64,000 nucleotides of DNA from DATFRX01 sp035630615 (GCA_035630615.1 DASQKI010000005.1:1-64000); one strand, 5' to 3'. Numbered from the stretch's first letter, positions 51,276 to 60,534 are shown. Translations and numbers: made by a program. Notes: a model not told the origin generated them from the letters alone.

Positions 51276-53461
51276 GTCTTGTCCAGGTAGTCCGCCTGGT
51301 CGGCCTCCTCGAGCCGCCGAACCGCCGCGGCGAGGGCGGGTTGGCCGCCGAGCTCGGGGTCGGACCGGACGATCCGATCCGCGTCCGCACGCGCCGCCTC
51401 GATGACCTTCTCGTGTTTGAGCACCGACAGCAGCTGGAGACTCGATCGCCGACCCGACTGGCTCACCCCCAGCACGTCCCCCTCGTGTCGGGTCTCGAGG
51501 TCGACCCGGGACAGCTCGAACCCGTCGGATGTGGCGGCCACGGCATCGAGCCGTTCGCGGGCCGGCGAGTCAGCCTCGGACTCGGTGACCAGGAGACACA
51601 GCCCGGCGTGCTCGCCCCGGCCGACCCGACCACGCAGCTGATGCAGCTGCGACAGGCCGAACCGCTCGCCGTCCATGACGACCATCACGGTGGCGTTGGC
51701 GACGTCGACACCGACCTCGATCACCGTCGTCGACACCAAGACGTCGACCTCGCCGGCCGCGAAGCGGGTCATCACCGAGTCCTTCGCGTCCGACGCCATC
51801 CGGCCGTGCAGCAATTCGACCCGCAACTCGGACAGCGGCCCGGCCGACAGTTCCTCGCACAGCTCGACGGCGCTGTGCGACGAGCGCCGGTCGGTGGCGT
51901 CGCCCTTGCCGTTGTCGTCGGACCGGTCGCCGATGCGCGGGCAAACGATGTAGGCCTGCCGGCCCTCGCGTACCTCCTCGACGATGCGCTGCCAGGTGCG
52001 GTCGAGCCACGCCGGCCGATCCTGGACCGGCACGACCGTGGTCTGGATCGACTGCCGGCCCGCGGGCAGCTCGGTCAGGGTCGACGTCTCGAGGTCGCCG
52101 AAGACGGTCATCGCGACGGTCCGAGGGATCGGCGTCGCCGTCATGACGAGGACGTGCGGCCGCGATTCCCCCGACTTGCCGGCCAACGCCGCTCGCTGCT
52201 CGACCCCGAACCGATGCTGCTCGTCGACCACGACGAAACCCAGGTCGGCGAACTGCACCCGGTCTTCGAGCAGGGCATGGGTTCCCACGACGATCCCGGC
52301 CGCACCGGACGCCGCGTCGGACAGTGCCTCGCGCCGGGCGGCCGCGCCGAGCGAGCCGGTGAGCAGCCGTACTCGCGTGCTGTCGTCGGCGCCACCGAGC
52401 ATGCCGCCGAGCGCCAGGTCGCCCAGCAGCGCCATGATCGAGCGGTGATGCTGCGCCGCCAGCACCTCCGTCGGCGCCAGCAGCGCGGCCTGGCCTCCGG
52501 CGTCGACAACCTGCAGCATGGCGCGCAGAGCAACGACCGTCTTGCCGGAGCCCACGTCGCCCTGCAGCAGCCGGTGCATCGGATGCGACCGGGCCAGCTC
52601 GTCGCCGAGCACGTGTCCGACCTCGGTCTGGCCGTCGGTGAGCTCGAACGGCAGCCGCCCCTCGAACCGCTCCCGGATGCCGCCGTCGATCGGCTCGCGC
52701 GGCGTTGCGGCGAGATGCTCGGTGGCGTACCGACGCTGGGCCAGGATCGTCTGCAGGACGTACGCCTCTTCGAAGCGCAGTCGCTTCAGGGCCGCGCTGA
52801 CATCGGACTGCTCGGACGGTCGGTGGATCCGCTCGAAGGCCTCGGCGAGGTCCATCAAGCCGTGCTCGGCGCGGACTTCGTCGGGCAGCGGGTCGTCGAG
52901 ACCGTCGAGCTGGTCGAGAAGGTGCTCGACGCAGCGCGCGATCTTCCACGACGGCAGCTTGGTCGCCGTCGGATAGACCGCGATCATCCGCCGGTTGAAC
53001 CGCTGCATCCGGTCGGCGTCGTCGCCGAAGTCCTCCTCGTCGAGCAGGTCGAAGTCGGGATGCAGCAGCTGCCGCTGACGTCGGAACCAGCCGACCTTGC
53101 CGGCGAAGAGGCCGACCTTGCCGGGCTTCATGAGGTAGGCCAAGCGCGGCTGGTTGAAGAACGTCAACAGCAGCCGATCGCCCTCGTCGTCAGTGACGAT
53201 GACCTCGACCCGGACTCGCTTGCGACGGCGACCGCGGTCGAACCAGTCCCTCGTGTTGACCTCGACCACCTTGGCCATCACGGTCACCGGCTCGTCCTCC
53301 TGCAACTGCGCGATCGGCGTCAGCTCGCCTCGCCGGGCGTATCGACGCGGATAGTGCCGCAGCAGATCCTCGACGGTACGGATGTCGAGATGCGTCGTGA
53401 GCGGCTTGGTCGAACGGCCACCGAGCACCGAATCCAAGCGCGAGTCCAACCGGATCGTCAT
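51272..53461 (-). CDS. recG: ATP-dependent DNA helicase RecG
   Basis: A 729-residue branch-migration helicase that rescues stalled forks. An N-terminal OB/wedge domain (about 20-210) is followed by superfamily 2 motor domains: Walker A LLQGDVGSGKTVVALRA, DExH-type VVVDEQHRFG, TATPIPRT and VEVGVDVANATVMVV, then the TRG motif region GRVGRGEHAGLCLL. It has a 26-residue inserted linker (DDNGKGDATDRR) between the motors. It is co-transcribed with the DAK2 gene, 12 bp upstream. Confidence 0.97.
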   Translation of the reverse strand: MTIRLDSRLDSVLGGRSTKPLTTHLDIRTVEDLLRHYPRRYARRGELTPIAQLQEDEPVTVMAKVVEVNTRDWFDRGRRRKRVRVEVIVTDDEGDRLLLTFFNQPRLAYLMKPGKVGLFAGKVGWFRRQRQLLHPDFDLLDEEDFGDDADRMQRFNRRMIAVYPTATKLPSWKIARCVEHLLDQLDGLDDPLPDEVRAEHGLMDLAEAFERIHRPSEQSDVSAALKRLRFEEAYVLQTILAQRRYATEHLAATPREPIDGGIRERFEGRLPFELTDGQTEVGHVLGDELARSHPMHRLLQGDVGSGKTVVALRAMLQVVDAGGQAALLAPTEVLAAQHHRSIMALLGDLALGGMLGGADDSTRVRLLTGSLGAAARREALSDAASGAAGIVVGTHALLEDRVQFADLGFVVVDEQHRFGVEQRAALAGKSGESRPHVLVMTATPIPRTVAMTVFGDLETSTLTELPAGRQSIQTTVVPVQDRPAWLDRTWQRIVEEVREGRQAYIVCPRIGDRSDDNGKGDATDRRSSHSAVELCEELSAGPLSELRVELLHGRMASDAKDSVMTRFAAGEVDVLVSTTVIEVGVDVANATVMVVMDGERFGLSQLHQLRGRVGRGEHAGLCLLVTESEADSPARERLDAVAATSDGFELSRVDLETRHEGDVLGVSQSGRRSSLQLLSVLKHEKVIEAARADADRIVRSDPELGGQPALAAAVRRLEEADQADYLDKT

Positions 53462-53473
53462 CGGGTCTGCCCC

Positions 53474-55093
53474 TCACTCGACCGCGACCAGCAGCGGATA
53501 GCGCGATTGCCCACCGTCATAGACGACGACGTCGATCTCTGGTCGCTCGTCGACGATGCGCCGCTCCAGTCGGTCGGCCAACCCCTCGGGGGCGCCGTCG
53601 CCGATCACCAGGGTCAACAGTTCGCCACCACCGCCAAGGAGTCGGTGGACGACCTGATCGGCGACATCGTGCAGGTCGTCGCCGACAACGGCGAAGTCGC
53701 CCTCGACGACCCCCAACACGTCGCCCGGCTCACATGGCCCGGCCGACGTCATCGCCTGGCGGGCGGCCACCGTGACGGCGCCGTGCCGCGCGTGTCCGGC
53801 GGCGGTCGTCATCGCCACGACGTCGTCGTCGAAACTCCGCCCGGGTTCGTGCACCGCCAGTGCCGCGAGGCCCTGGACCTGGACCCGCGTCGGGATCACC
53901 GAGACCCGAACGCCGTCGTCGCGGGCCTGCTGTGCGGCGGCCTCCGCAACCGCGATCGAATCGCCGTCGTTGGGCAGCACGATCACCTCGGCGGCCCGGC
54001 AACCTCGGATCGCGTCGAGAAACTCCCCCGTCGAGCAGCGATGACCGACTCCCCCGGCGACGACCTGGGCGCCGGCTTCGCCGAACAGCCGTCGAAGGCC
54101 AGGGCCGGCAGCCATCACCACGACACCCCGACCCGCCAGGACCGGCTGCCGGCCAGTCCGGGCGGTTTGTTCGGCGAAATGGGTCACCGCGATCCGATGC
54201 GGTCGGCCGGCGGCGATCCCCGCCTCGATCGCTGCGCCGACGTCGTCGACATGGACATGGACGTTCCACAACCCCTCGCCGCCGACGACGACGAGTGAGT
54301 CGCCGAGTGGACCGAGTCGCTCCCGGAGGGCGGGGACCCGATCGTCGTCGGCGTCGAGCAGGTACATGACCTCGTAGGCCGGGCCGTCAGCCGTGAGGTC
54401 GCCCTCGACGACCGGGGTCGGGACATGCTGGCGACCGATCACCGGCTCCGCGCCCGGCTGCCATCGGCCGGTGAGCACCCGTACGGTCGCGTCGAGCACG
54501 ACGCACAGGCCGCGCCCACCGGCGTCGACGACCCCGGCTCGACGGAGGGTCTCGAGTTGCTCGGGCGTGTGGGCCAGGGCGACTCGGGCCGCGTCGGCGG
54601 CGGCCGTCAGCACCTCGGCGACGTCGGCGATGTCGGCGATGTCGGCACGCGCCGCGACAGCTTCGGCGGCGCCGGCCGCCTCGCGAGCGACGGTGAGGAT
54701 CGTGCCCTCGACCGGCTCGCCGACCGCCGCGTACGCCGCGTTGGACGCCCCCGTCAGGGCCGCGGCCACGGTGCGCCCATTGAGGCCGGCGGGATCGGTC
54801 GACACGGTTCGGACCGCGGCCCGAAGGAGTTGGGCCATGATCACGCCGGAGTTGCCCCGGGCCCCGCGCAGGGCGCCGTCGATGAACGCACGGACCACGG
54901 CGTCGAGTGTCGTGTCGGCGGCTCGGCCCGCGGCAGTGGCGGCCTCGAACGTCAGGAACAGGTTGGTCCCGGTGTCGCCGTCGGGCACCGGGTAGACGTT
55001 GAGCGCGTCGATCTCCTCCCGGGCCGTGCCGAGTGCGGAGACGCACGCGTCGCACCAGCGCAGGAAGCCCGCGACATCGGGTGCTTCGCCCAT
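53474..55093 (-). CDS. DAK2 domain protein, FakA/YloV-like
   Basis: A 539-residue protein. The N-terminal DhaL/DAK2 kinase domain (about 8-200) has the metal/ATP motif NVYPVPDGDTGTN (D38, D40) and GARGNSGVI. A central domain and a C-terminal DegV-like region follow. In Firmicutes the homologue FakA phosphorylates fatty acids held by FakB. In actinobacteria the role is untested. Start 55093 has GAGGAAGG. It is divergent from rpmB and upstream of recG, as in mycobacteria. Confidence 0.92.
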   Translation of the reverse strand: MGEAPDVAGFLRWCDACVSALGTAREEIDALNVYPVPDGDTGTNLFLTFEAATAAGRAADTTLDAVVRAFIDGALRGARGNSGVIMAQLLRAAVRTVSTDPAGLNGRTVAAALTGASNAAYAAVGEPVEGTILTVAREAAGAAEAVAARADIADIADVAEVLTAAADAARVALAHTPEQLETLRRAGVVDAGGRGLCVVLDATVRVLTGRWQPGAEPVIGRQHVPTPVVEGDLTADGPAYEVMYLLDADDDRVPALRERLGPLGDSLVVVGGEGLWNVHVHVDDVGAAIEAGIAAGRPHRIAVTHFAEQTARTGRQPVLAGRGVVVMAAGPGLRRLFGEAGAQVVAGGVGHRCSTGEFLDAIRGCRAAEVIVLPNDGDSIAVAEAAAQQARDDGVRVSVIPTRVQVQGLAALAVHEPGRSFDDDVVAMTTAAGHARHGAVTVAARQAMTSAGPCEPGDVLGVVEGDFAVVGDDLHDVADQVVHRLLGGGGELLTLVIGDGAPEGLADRLERRIVDERPEIDVVVYDGGQSRYPLLVAVE

Positions 55094-55163
55094 GGCCTTC
55101 CTCTCTCCGACCGGGATGCGACGCGGGTCAGGGTAGTCCGGACGCCAGACGAGTTCGGTCCGA

Positions 55164-55223
55164 TTGGCCTCGTTTCGAGCCATCGGATATCCTGCCTTGG
55201 TTGCTCGCGCGACGACGCGAGCA
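55164..55223 (+). promoter_or_regulatory. rpmB promoter and leader hairpin
   Basis: TTGGCC (55164-55169) and TATCCT (55188-55193) with 18-bp spacing form a good promoter for rpmB. The leader then carries a perfect 8-bp stem TGCTCGCG/CGCGAGCA (55202-55209 with 55216-55223, 6-nt loop). The hairpin may control rpmB expression. No known leader family is recognised. Confidence 0.45.
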
Positions 55224-55276
55224 CGTCCGGGTTCACCGGCTAGACGATCCTCACGACAACCCTGGGAGTGTGCGCC

Positions 55277-55465
55277 GTGGCTGCGGTCTGCGACATCTGC
55301 GGCAAGAAGCCTCGCTTCGGCAACAACGTGCCTTGGTCGCGCAAGCGCACTCGCCGCCGCTTCAACCCGAACATCCAGCGGGTCCGTGCCGTCGTCAACT
55401 CGACGCCCAAGCGCCTCAACGTCTGCACCTCGTGCCTCAAGGCGGGCAAGGTCACGACCAGCTAA
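55277..55465 (+). CDS. rpmB: 50S ribosomal protein L28 (zinc-binding form)
   Basis: A 62-residue L28: AAVCDICGKKPRFGNNV, SRKRTRRRFNPNIQ and VCTSCLKAGKV. Four cysteines in two CxxC pairs mark the zinc-binding form. A GTG start with GGGAG is used. Its TAA stop overlaps the thiL TAG stop on the other strand within the four bases CTAA. Confidence 0.97.
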   Translation: MAAVCDICGKKPRFGNNVPWSRKRTRRRFNPNIQRVRAVVNSTPKRLNVCTSCLKAGKVTTS

Positions 55466-56412
55466 CCGAAGTGCGCGTGGCCGCCCGGCCCTTCGTACTC
55501 TTCGCCGTCGACGGTCACCCCATTCCCCTCGTTGACGCGCCCGATCGGCCGCCAGCCCTCCGGCAGTGACGCGCTCGCGTCGAAAGTCGCCGCCAGTGCG
55601 TGGTCTTCTCCGCCGGTGAGACAGAACGCGACCGGCTCGATGCCGATCGCGGCGCCCACGGCTTCGAGCGGCTCCGCGATCTCGACGCTGCTCGAGTCGA
55701 CGTCGATCGCGACCGCGCTGGCGTCGGCGACGTGACCGAGGTCGGCGAGCAGCCCGTCGCTCACGTCGATCATCGCCGTCGCTCCGGCCGCGGCCGCCTG
55801 CGGGCCAGCGGCGTACGGCGGCTCCGGGCGTCGGTACGCCGCGACGACTGCCCGTGGCGAGCGGAACCCCCGGCCGAGCACAGCGAGTCCGGCGGCGGCC
55901 CAGCCCAGGCGTCCGGCGACGGCGACCACCTGACCGGTGCGGGCACCGCCGCGGCGTAACGGCTCAGCTTCGGCATGGCCGAGCGCGGTGACGGAGATGA
56001 CGATCTCGTCGGCCTCGGTCAAGTCGCCGCCGACGATCGTGGCCCCCACCAGCGCGACCTCCTCGGCCATCCCGGCGGCCAGCTCGCGCACCCAGTCGAC
56101 CGGGAGATCTGACGGCGCCGCGAGACCGACGACGAGCCCGGTCGCGGTCCCGCCCATCGCAGCGATGTCGGCGAGGCTCGCGGCGACCGCGCGCCGGCCG
56201 ACGTCGCCGGCTTCGGACCAGTCACGGCGGAAGTGGCGCCGCTCGACGAGCTGATCGGTCGTCACGAGAACCGGCCCCGAGACGGCGAGACATGCGGCGT
56301 CGTCACCGCTCCCGATGAGCACCGCCGGGGTCACCGGAAACGCCGACGTCACGACGTCGATGACGCCGAATTCGCCGAGGTCAGCAAGCGTTTGGGGACC
56401 GGCTGCCGTCAT
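55462..56412 (-). CDS. thiL: Thiamine-monophosphate kinase
   Basis: A 316-residue ATP-dependent kinase that makes thiamine pyrophosphate, of the PurM/SelD fold. Signatures are GDDAACLAVSGPVLVTTDQLVE, RRAVAASLADIAAMGG, GATIVGGDLTEA, TAMIDVSDGLLADLGH and FCLTGGEDHAL. Start 56412 has GAGGAGGG. It is convergent with rpmB. Confidence 0.96.
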   Translation of the reverse strand: MTAAGPQTLADLGEFGVIDVVTSAFPVTPAVLIGSGDDAACLAVSGPVLVTTDQLVERRHFRRDWSEAGDVGRRAVAASLADIAAMGGTATGLVVGLAAPSDLPVDWVRELAAGMAEEVALVGATIVGGDLTEADEIVISVTALGHAEAEPLRRGGARTGQVVAVAGRLGWAAAGLAVLGRGFRSPRAVVAAYRRPEPPYAAGPQAAAAGATAMIDVSDGLLADLGHVADASAVAIDVDSSSVEIAEPLEAVGAAIGIEPVAFCLTGGEDHALAATFDASASLPEGWRPIGRVNEGNGVTVDGEEYEGPGGHAHFG

Positions 56413-56511
56413 GCGTACCCTCCTCGTCGATCTCCCCATACTCTCGTGGCCGTGGCGGCAGTACGGTAGGTGCCACCTGTAGCGTGTGCTGCGACCGAGT
56501 GGAGGATGCCC

Positions 56512-56748
56512 ATGGTGGTGCAGGCGTACGTGCTCATCCAGACCGAGGTCGGCAAGGCGGCCGAGGTAGCGCGTGAGGTCGCTGGGGTAAGCGGGGTCAC
56601 GCTGGCCGAGGACGTGACCGGGCCTTACGACGTGATCGTCCGGGCCGAGGCGCAAAACGTCGACGAGCTCGGACAGCTCGTCGTGGCCAGGGTCCAAAAC
56701 ATCCCTGGCATCACCCGCACTCTCACGTGTCCGGTGGTGCACATCTGA
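56512..56748 (+). CDS. Stand-alone Lrp/AsnC ligand-binding (RAM) domain protein
   Basis: A 78-residue protein made only of the alpha/beta RAM domain (VQAYVLIQTEVGKAAEV, GPYDVIVRAEAQNVDELGQLVV, IPGITRTLTCPV). It lacks a DNA-binding domain, so it would act as an amino-acid sensor or by joining full-length Lrp proteins. GGAGGATGCCC precedes the ATG. It is 99 bp from thiL (divergent) and overlaps the DUF3515 gene by 22 bp. Confidence 0.92.
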   Translation: MVVQAYVLIQTEVGKAAEVAREVAGVSGVTLAEDVTGPYDVIVRAEAQNVDELGQLVVARVQNIPGITRTLTCPVVHI

Positions 56749-57212
56749 GCCACCGTCGGATCCTGGCGGCGTCGGCCGCCGTCGTCATCGCGCTGTCGGG
56801 ATGCGGTGACGGCGAGAGCCCCGCCGTCGACATCGACGCACCGGCGCTGTCCGGAACGCCTGCCCGCCAGTGTGCCGCGCTCCAACGAGCGCTACCGGAT
56901 CAGGTCGCCAATCTGTGGTCGCGCGACGTGCGGACCGACGGTGTCGCAGCCGCGTGGGGCGCGCCGACGATCGTGTTGCGCTGCGGCGTCACCGACGCGA
57001 CCGGCCTCGGCCCGGCGGTCCGCTGCGACGTGATCGACGGCGTCGGCTGGTTCAGCGAGGACCTCGACGATTCCTACCGCTTCACGACGATCGGCCGGAG
57101 CGTGCCGGTCGAGCTCACAGTGCCGCACGACTACGCCCCGGAGGCCGACGCCGCGGTCGACGTTGCCGCCGCCGTCAAGCGCGCGATCCCGCTGCAGCAG
57201 CCCTGCGTCTGA
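56727..57212 (+). CDS. DUF3515 lipoprotein
   Basis: A 161-residue lipoprotein. The signal ends in ALSGC (lipobox Cys near residue 26), followed by a conserved exported domain (PARQCAALQRALPDQV, AAWGAPTIVLRCGV, DVIDGVGWFSEDLDDSYRFTTIGR). The family lies beside thiL/ddl in mycobacteria. Function is unknown. The last 321 bp are also covered on the opposite strand by the MFS reading frame. Confidence 0.9.
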   Translation: MSGGAHLSHRRILAASAAVVIALSGCGDGESPAVDIDAPALSGTPARQCAALQRALPDQVANLWSRDVRTDGVAAAWGAPTIVLRCGVTDATGLGPAVRCDVIDGVGWFSEDLDDSYRFTTIGRSVPVELTVPHDYAPEADAAVDVAAAVKRAIPLQQPCV

Positions 57213-58364
57213 CATCCAGTGCCTGGTCAACGCCAGCATCGACAACGCTGCGACGAGAGCGGCGACGGCGCCCCAACCCGACGCCTGGTAGAGCCACACG
57301 CCGAGCGACGATCCGACGGCTCCGGCCACGAACGCGCAGCCCATGTACGCCGCGTTCATCGAGCTCCGCGACTCCGCGTCGAGCCGATACATCCGAGTCA
57401 CGTTGGCGACCATCCCCGACTGCATCGCCACGTCGAGCACGCACACGCCGGCAACGAGGAGCGTCAGCCCGGTCGTGCCACCGAGCAGCGCGCCGGCTAG
57501 CAGGCCGGCCGAGAGGAGGCCGCCGATCATGGTGACGGTGTTGAGCCGATCCGGACCGAACCGGTCTGCAAGCCGTCCGGCCCACGGCGTGCCCACCATC
57601 GTGACGAGCGCGACGAGGCTGATGGCGCCGAGTGCCCCGGCGGAGAGGTCGTACTGGTCACGCAGCACCAGGACGAGCGTCGTCCAGGTAGCCGTGAACG
57701 CCGCGAACAGGCACGCCTGGTACGCCATCGACCGTCGCAGCTCGGGCTGCGTCCGTACCGCTCGCAGCGGTTGGACCAAGTAGCCGGCCGTCACGCGCCG
57801 CCGGTGGCCCGAAGGCTCCGGCCGACGCCTGCCGATCAGCGCCACGCACGCCAGCGCGCCCACGCCCGCGGCGCCGTAGGCGGCCCGCCACGACCCGGCA
57901 TCGCCGAGGACGCCCGCGCCGGCGCGAGCCGAGATCATCCCGGCGATGCAGCAGCTCAAGAGCATGCCGTTCAGCCACCCGAGGCGGCGTGGGTCGGTAC
58001 GGGACGCCGCCCAGGGCCCGATGACGGGCGAGGCCACCGTGAGGCAGCCCATCAGCACCGAGGCGGCGACGAGAACCGAGAGCGACGGGGCCATCGCTGC
58101 GATCAGCGCCGCTCCCGCCGATCCCACGAAGAGCCACCGGAGGAGTCGACGAGCCGACAGCAGGTCACCGAGCGGCACGATCAGGACGATCCCGATCGCG
58201 TACCCGAGCTGAGGAGCGCTGGCGATCCACGCCGCTCGCTGCTCGGACACGTGCAGATCGGCCGCCACCGCCGGGATCAGGGCCTGCGGAAAGTAGATCG
58301 TGCCGACACCGACGGCGGAGGCGAAGCAGAGCACCGTCAGATCGAGCCGGGAAAGGGAAGACAC
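56892..58364 (-). CDS. MFS transporter with antisense-overlapping C-terminal extension
   Basis: A 490-residue open frame. Residues 1-395 form a twelve-helix major facilitator protein (motif GDLLSARRLLRWLF after helix 2, GRLADRFGPDRLNTVTM after helix 8). A further 95 or so hydrophilic, Asp/Arg/Ala-rich residues run through the DUF3515 gene on the opposite strand and are unlikely to be conserved. The start is GTG 58364 with no clear Shine-Dalgarno site. It is divergent from the ArsR-type regulator, which probably controls it. It is likely a drug or metabolite exporter. Confidence 0.85.
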   Translation of the reverse strand: MSSLSRLDLTVLCFASAVGVGTIYFPQALIPAVAADLHVSEQRAAWIASAPQLGYAIGIVLIVPLGDLLSARRLLRWLFVGSAGAALIAAMAPSLSVLVAASVLMGCLTVASPVIGPWAASRTDPRRLGWLNGMLLSCCIAGMISARAGAGVLGDAGSWRAAYGAAGVGALACVALIGRRRPEPSGHRRRVTAGYLVQPLRAVRTQPELRRSMAYQACLFAAFTATWTTLVLVLRDQYDLSAGALGAISLVALVTMVGTPWAGRLADRFGPDRLNTVTMIGGLLSAGLLAGALLGGTTGLTLLVAGVCVLDVAMQSGMVANVTRMYRLDAESRSSMNAAYMGCAFVAGAVGSSLGVWLYQASGWGAVAALVAALSMLALTRHWMSDAGLLQRDRALDGGGNVDRGVGLRGVVVRHCELDRHAPADRREAVGIVEVLAEPADAVDHVAADRRAEAGRVGDAAAQHDRRRAPRGCDTVGPHVARPQIGDLIR

Positions 58365-58402
58365 CGGACAACCATGAGCGAGGCGGCGGCAGCGACGAAT
58401 CG

Positions 58403-58421
58403 ATTTAGGATCGGGCTAAAT
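58403..58421. promoter_or_regulatory. Operator between MFS and ArsR-type genes
   Basis: ATTTAG-GATCGGG-CTAAAT, perfect 6-bp arms, overlaps the ATG of the regulator gene (58420) and contains TAGGAT, a possible -10 located 8 nt before it. A bound regulator would block its own leaderless promoter and lie 38 bp from the MFS start. Confidence 0.55.
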
Positions 58422-59388
58422 GCTGACCTACCTGCTGGGTGCCGACGACCTGACCGACATTCGGTTCGCCATCTCGCCGATGGCCGAGACCGTCCTCTCC
58501 CTGCGTGCGTTGCGTCGCCCGGAGCGGTTCCCGCTGCACCTGGCCTGGGTGGAGTCGGTTCGACGCCGGTCGGGCGGTCTCGACTGGGACGTGCTCATGT
58601 CGCTGGTCAACGAAGGCATGGGAAGTCCGGACTTCCTCACGCCACGACCCACATCGCCTCTCACGAGCGTCGAGGAAGACCTTGCCGTCGTGGCCGCGGT
58701 CGACCGGCAGGTCGCGCTCGAACAGCTCGAGAAGGTCAACGGCACCGTGCCGCCGGCCGTGGCCGGTCAGGACGCCGTCGGGCGCGTCACGACTGCGCTG
58801 CGCGGCTACTGGGAGGCTCTCATCGCTCCCCATTGGGCCAGGATGCACGGCATCATGTCGGCCGACATCGTCTACCGCGGCCGGGTCCAGACCGAGGATG
58901 GCAGCGGTGCCATGCTCGACGACCTCGGCGAGAGCTTCGAGTACGAACGCGGCGAGCTACGCGTCAGTGGGGTCAGCGATCCCAGCCGTACCGAGGCGAT
59001 CGGCGGACGCGGGCTCACCTTGCTGCCGACGATGTTCGGTCCGCACGCTGCGATCCCGTACGAGATCGGCGGCCTTCCCGAGCTGTTCTATCCGGCACGA
59101 GGCCAGGGTCTGATGTGGTCGACTCCTGCCGCTGTCGATGCCGCCGATCTCGGACGTCTGATCGGACCCCCGCGCGCACGCATCCTGACTCTGCTCGAGC
59201 AACCGCACTCGACGGCTCATCTCGCACGGCTTCTGGGCGTCACTCCGTCGGCGGTCAGCCAACATCTGCGACTGCTCCATCGCTTCGGACTCGTCAACGC
59301 CGCCCGGCACGGACGCTACGTCCTCTACGAGCGAACCGATCTCGGCAGCGCCCTGCACGACGGGAGCGTCGCCGGTCCGTCGGGTTAG
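58420..59388 (+). CDS. ArsR-type regulator with N-terminal DUF5937-like domain
   Basis: A 322-residue protein. Residues 1-230 form a domain seen in actinobacterial regulators (LTDIRFAISPMAETVLSLRAL near the start). Residues 240-310 are a winged helix-turn-helix (PRARILTLLEQPHSTAHLARLLGVTPSAVSQHLRLLHRFGLV) of the ArsR type. No metal-binding cysteine motif is present, so the ligand is probably organic. It is divergent from the MFS gene and convergent with ddl (3 bp). Confidence 0.9.
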   Translation: MLTYLLGADDLTDIRFAISPMAETVLSLRALRRPERFPLHLAWVESVRRRSGGLDWDVLMSLVNEGMGSPDFLTPRPTSPLTSVEEDLAVVAAVDRQVALEQLEKVNGTVPPAVAGQDAVGRVTTALRGYWEALIAPHWARMHGIMSADIVYRGRVQTEDGSGAMLDDLGESFEYERGELRVSGVSDPSRTEAIGGRGLTLLPTMFGPHAAIPYEIGGLPELFYPARGQGLMWSTPAAVDAADLGRLIGPPRARILTLLEQPHSTAHLARLLGVTPSAVSQHLRLLHRFGLVNAARHGRYVLYERTDLGSALHDGSVAGPSG

Positions 59389-59391
59389 CGC

Positions 59392-60528
59392 TCAGCGCAA
59401 GCCGGTGCCGCGGCGCAGGGCGAGCTGCAACAGGTGGTCGACGAGGCTCGGGTAGTCGACCCCGGTCGCGGCCCACATCATCGGAAAGCCGGACGTGGGG
59501 GTGAACCCCGGCATCGTGTTGATCTCGTTGATCACCACGCGGCCGTCGGCGAAGTAGAAGAAGTCGACGCGGGCCAATCCCTCGCATCCCACGGACTCGA
59601 ACGCCCGTGCCGCGCTGTCACGGATCGTCTCCGCGATGGCGTCGGGGATGTCGGCTGGTACGTCGGCGCGCCCGCCGCCGTCGATGTACTTCGCCTCGAA
59701 GTCGTACCACGTGTGGCCCGAGCTCGGGTCGAGCACGATCTCGCCCGGCACGCTCGTCCGGGGCGGCCCGCCCTCGAGATCGGCCATGACCCCGCATTCG
59801 ATCTCGCGAGCTCCAATCGCGGCGGCCTCGACGATCACCTTCGGGTCGTGCTCGTGGGCGGCCTTGATCGCAGCGTCGAGGTCGCCGGACTCAGTGACGC
59901 GAGTGATCCCGATGCTCGACCCGGCGCGGGCCGGCTTGACGAACACGGGATAGCCGAGCGACGCCACCGACTCGCGAACCGCCGCCGGATCGGTGTCCCA
60001 CTCGCGTTGCAACACCACGACGTGCGGCAGCATCGGCAACCCGGCCGACGCGAACACGATCTTCATGTAGTGCTTGTCCATGCCGAGGGCACTCGCGAGT
60101 ACGCCGGCACCGACATAACGCACGCCGGCCATCTCGAACAGGCCCTGGATCGTGCCGTCCTCGCCCCACGGCCCATGCAGCAACGGCAGGACGACATCAA
60201 CCTCGCCGAGCGTCCGGGGCACCTCGTCCGGCTCGTGGACGATCAGCTCGCTGGACCCCGACGACGCGAGCGCGACCTGGGCTCGCACGTTGTCGACCAT
60301 CGGCAGCGATCCGCCGGTGATGGCGTAGCGGTCCGGCGACGCCGACTCGAGGACCCACCGTCCTTCGGTGGAGATGCCGATCGGCACTACGTCGTACTTT
60401 TCCGGGTCGATCGCCCGGATGACCTCCCCCGCCGTCACGCAGGAGACGCCGTGCTCACTGGACCGACCGCCGAAGACCACCGCGACTCGGGGCCGCGAGG
60501 CGGGCGTCGATCTGTCGTGCTGGGCCAT
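59392..60528 (-). CDS. ddl: D-alanine-D-alanine ligase
   Basis: A 378-residue ATP-grasp ligase that joins two D-alanines for peptidoglycan. Signatures are VAVVFGGRSSEHGVSC, LPLLHGPWGEDGTIQGLFE, YPVFVKPARAGSSIGI and ARVDFFYFADGRVVINEINTMPGFTP. The ATG at 60528 has no Shine-Dalgarno site but a TATGGT -10 six nt upstream, so it is probably leaderless. It is divergent from the PLP-enzyme gene with only 36 bp between starts. Confidence 0.96.
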   Translation of the reverse strand: MAQHDRSTPASRPRVAVVFGGRSSEHGVSCVTAGEVIRAIDPEKYDVVPIGISTEGRWVLESASPDRYAITGGSLPMVDNVRAQVALASSGSSELIVHEPDEVPRTLGEVDVVLPLLHGPWGEDGTIQGLFEMAGVRYVGAGVLASALGMDKHYMKIVFASAGLPMLPHVVVLQREWDTDPAAVRESVASLGYPVFVKPARAGSSIGITRVTESGDLDAAIKAAHEHDPKVIVEAAAIGAREIECGVMADLEGGPPRTSVPGEIVLDPSSGHTWYDFEAKYIDGGGRADVPADIPDAIAETIRDSAARAFESVGCEGLARVDFFYFADGRVVINEINTMPGFTPTSGFPMMWAATGVDYPSLVDHLLQLALRRGTGLR

Positions 60529-60534
60529 CCCGCG

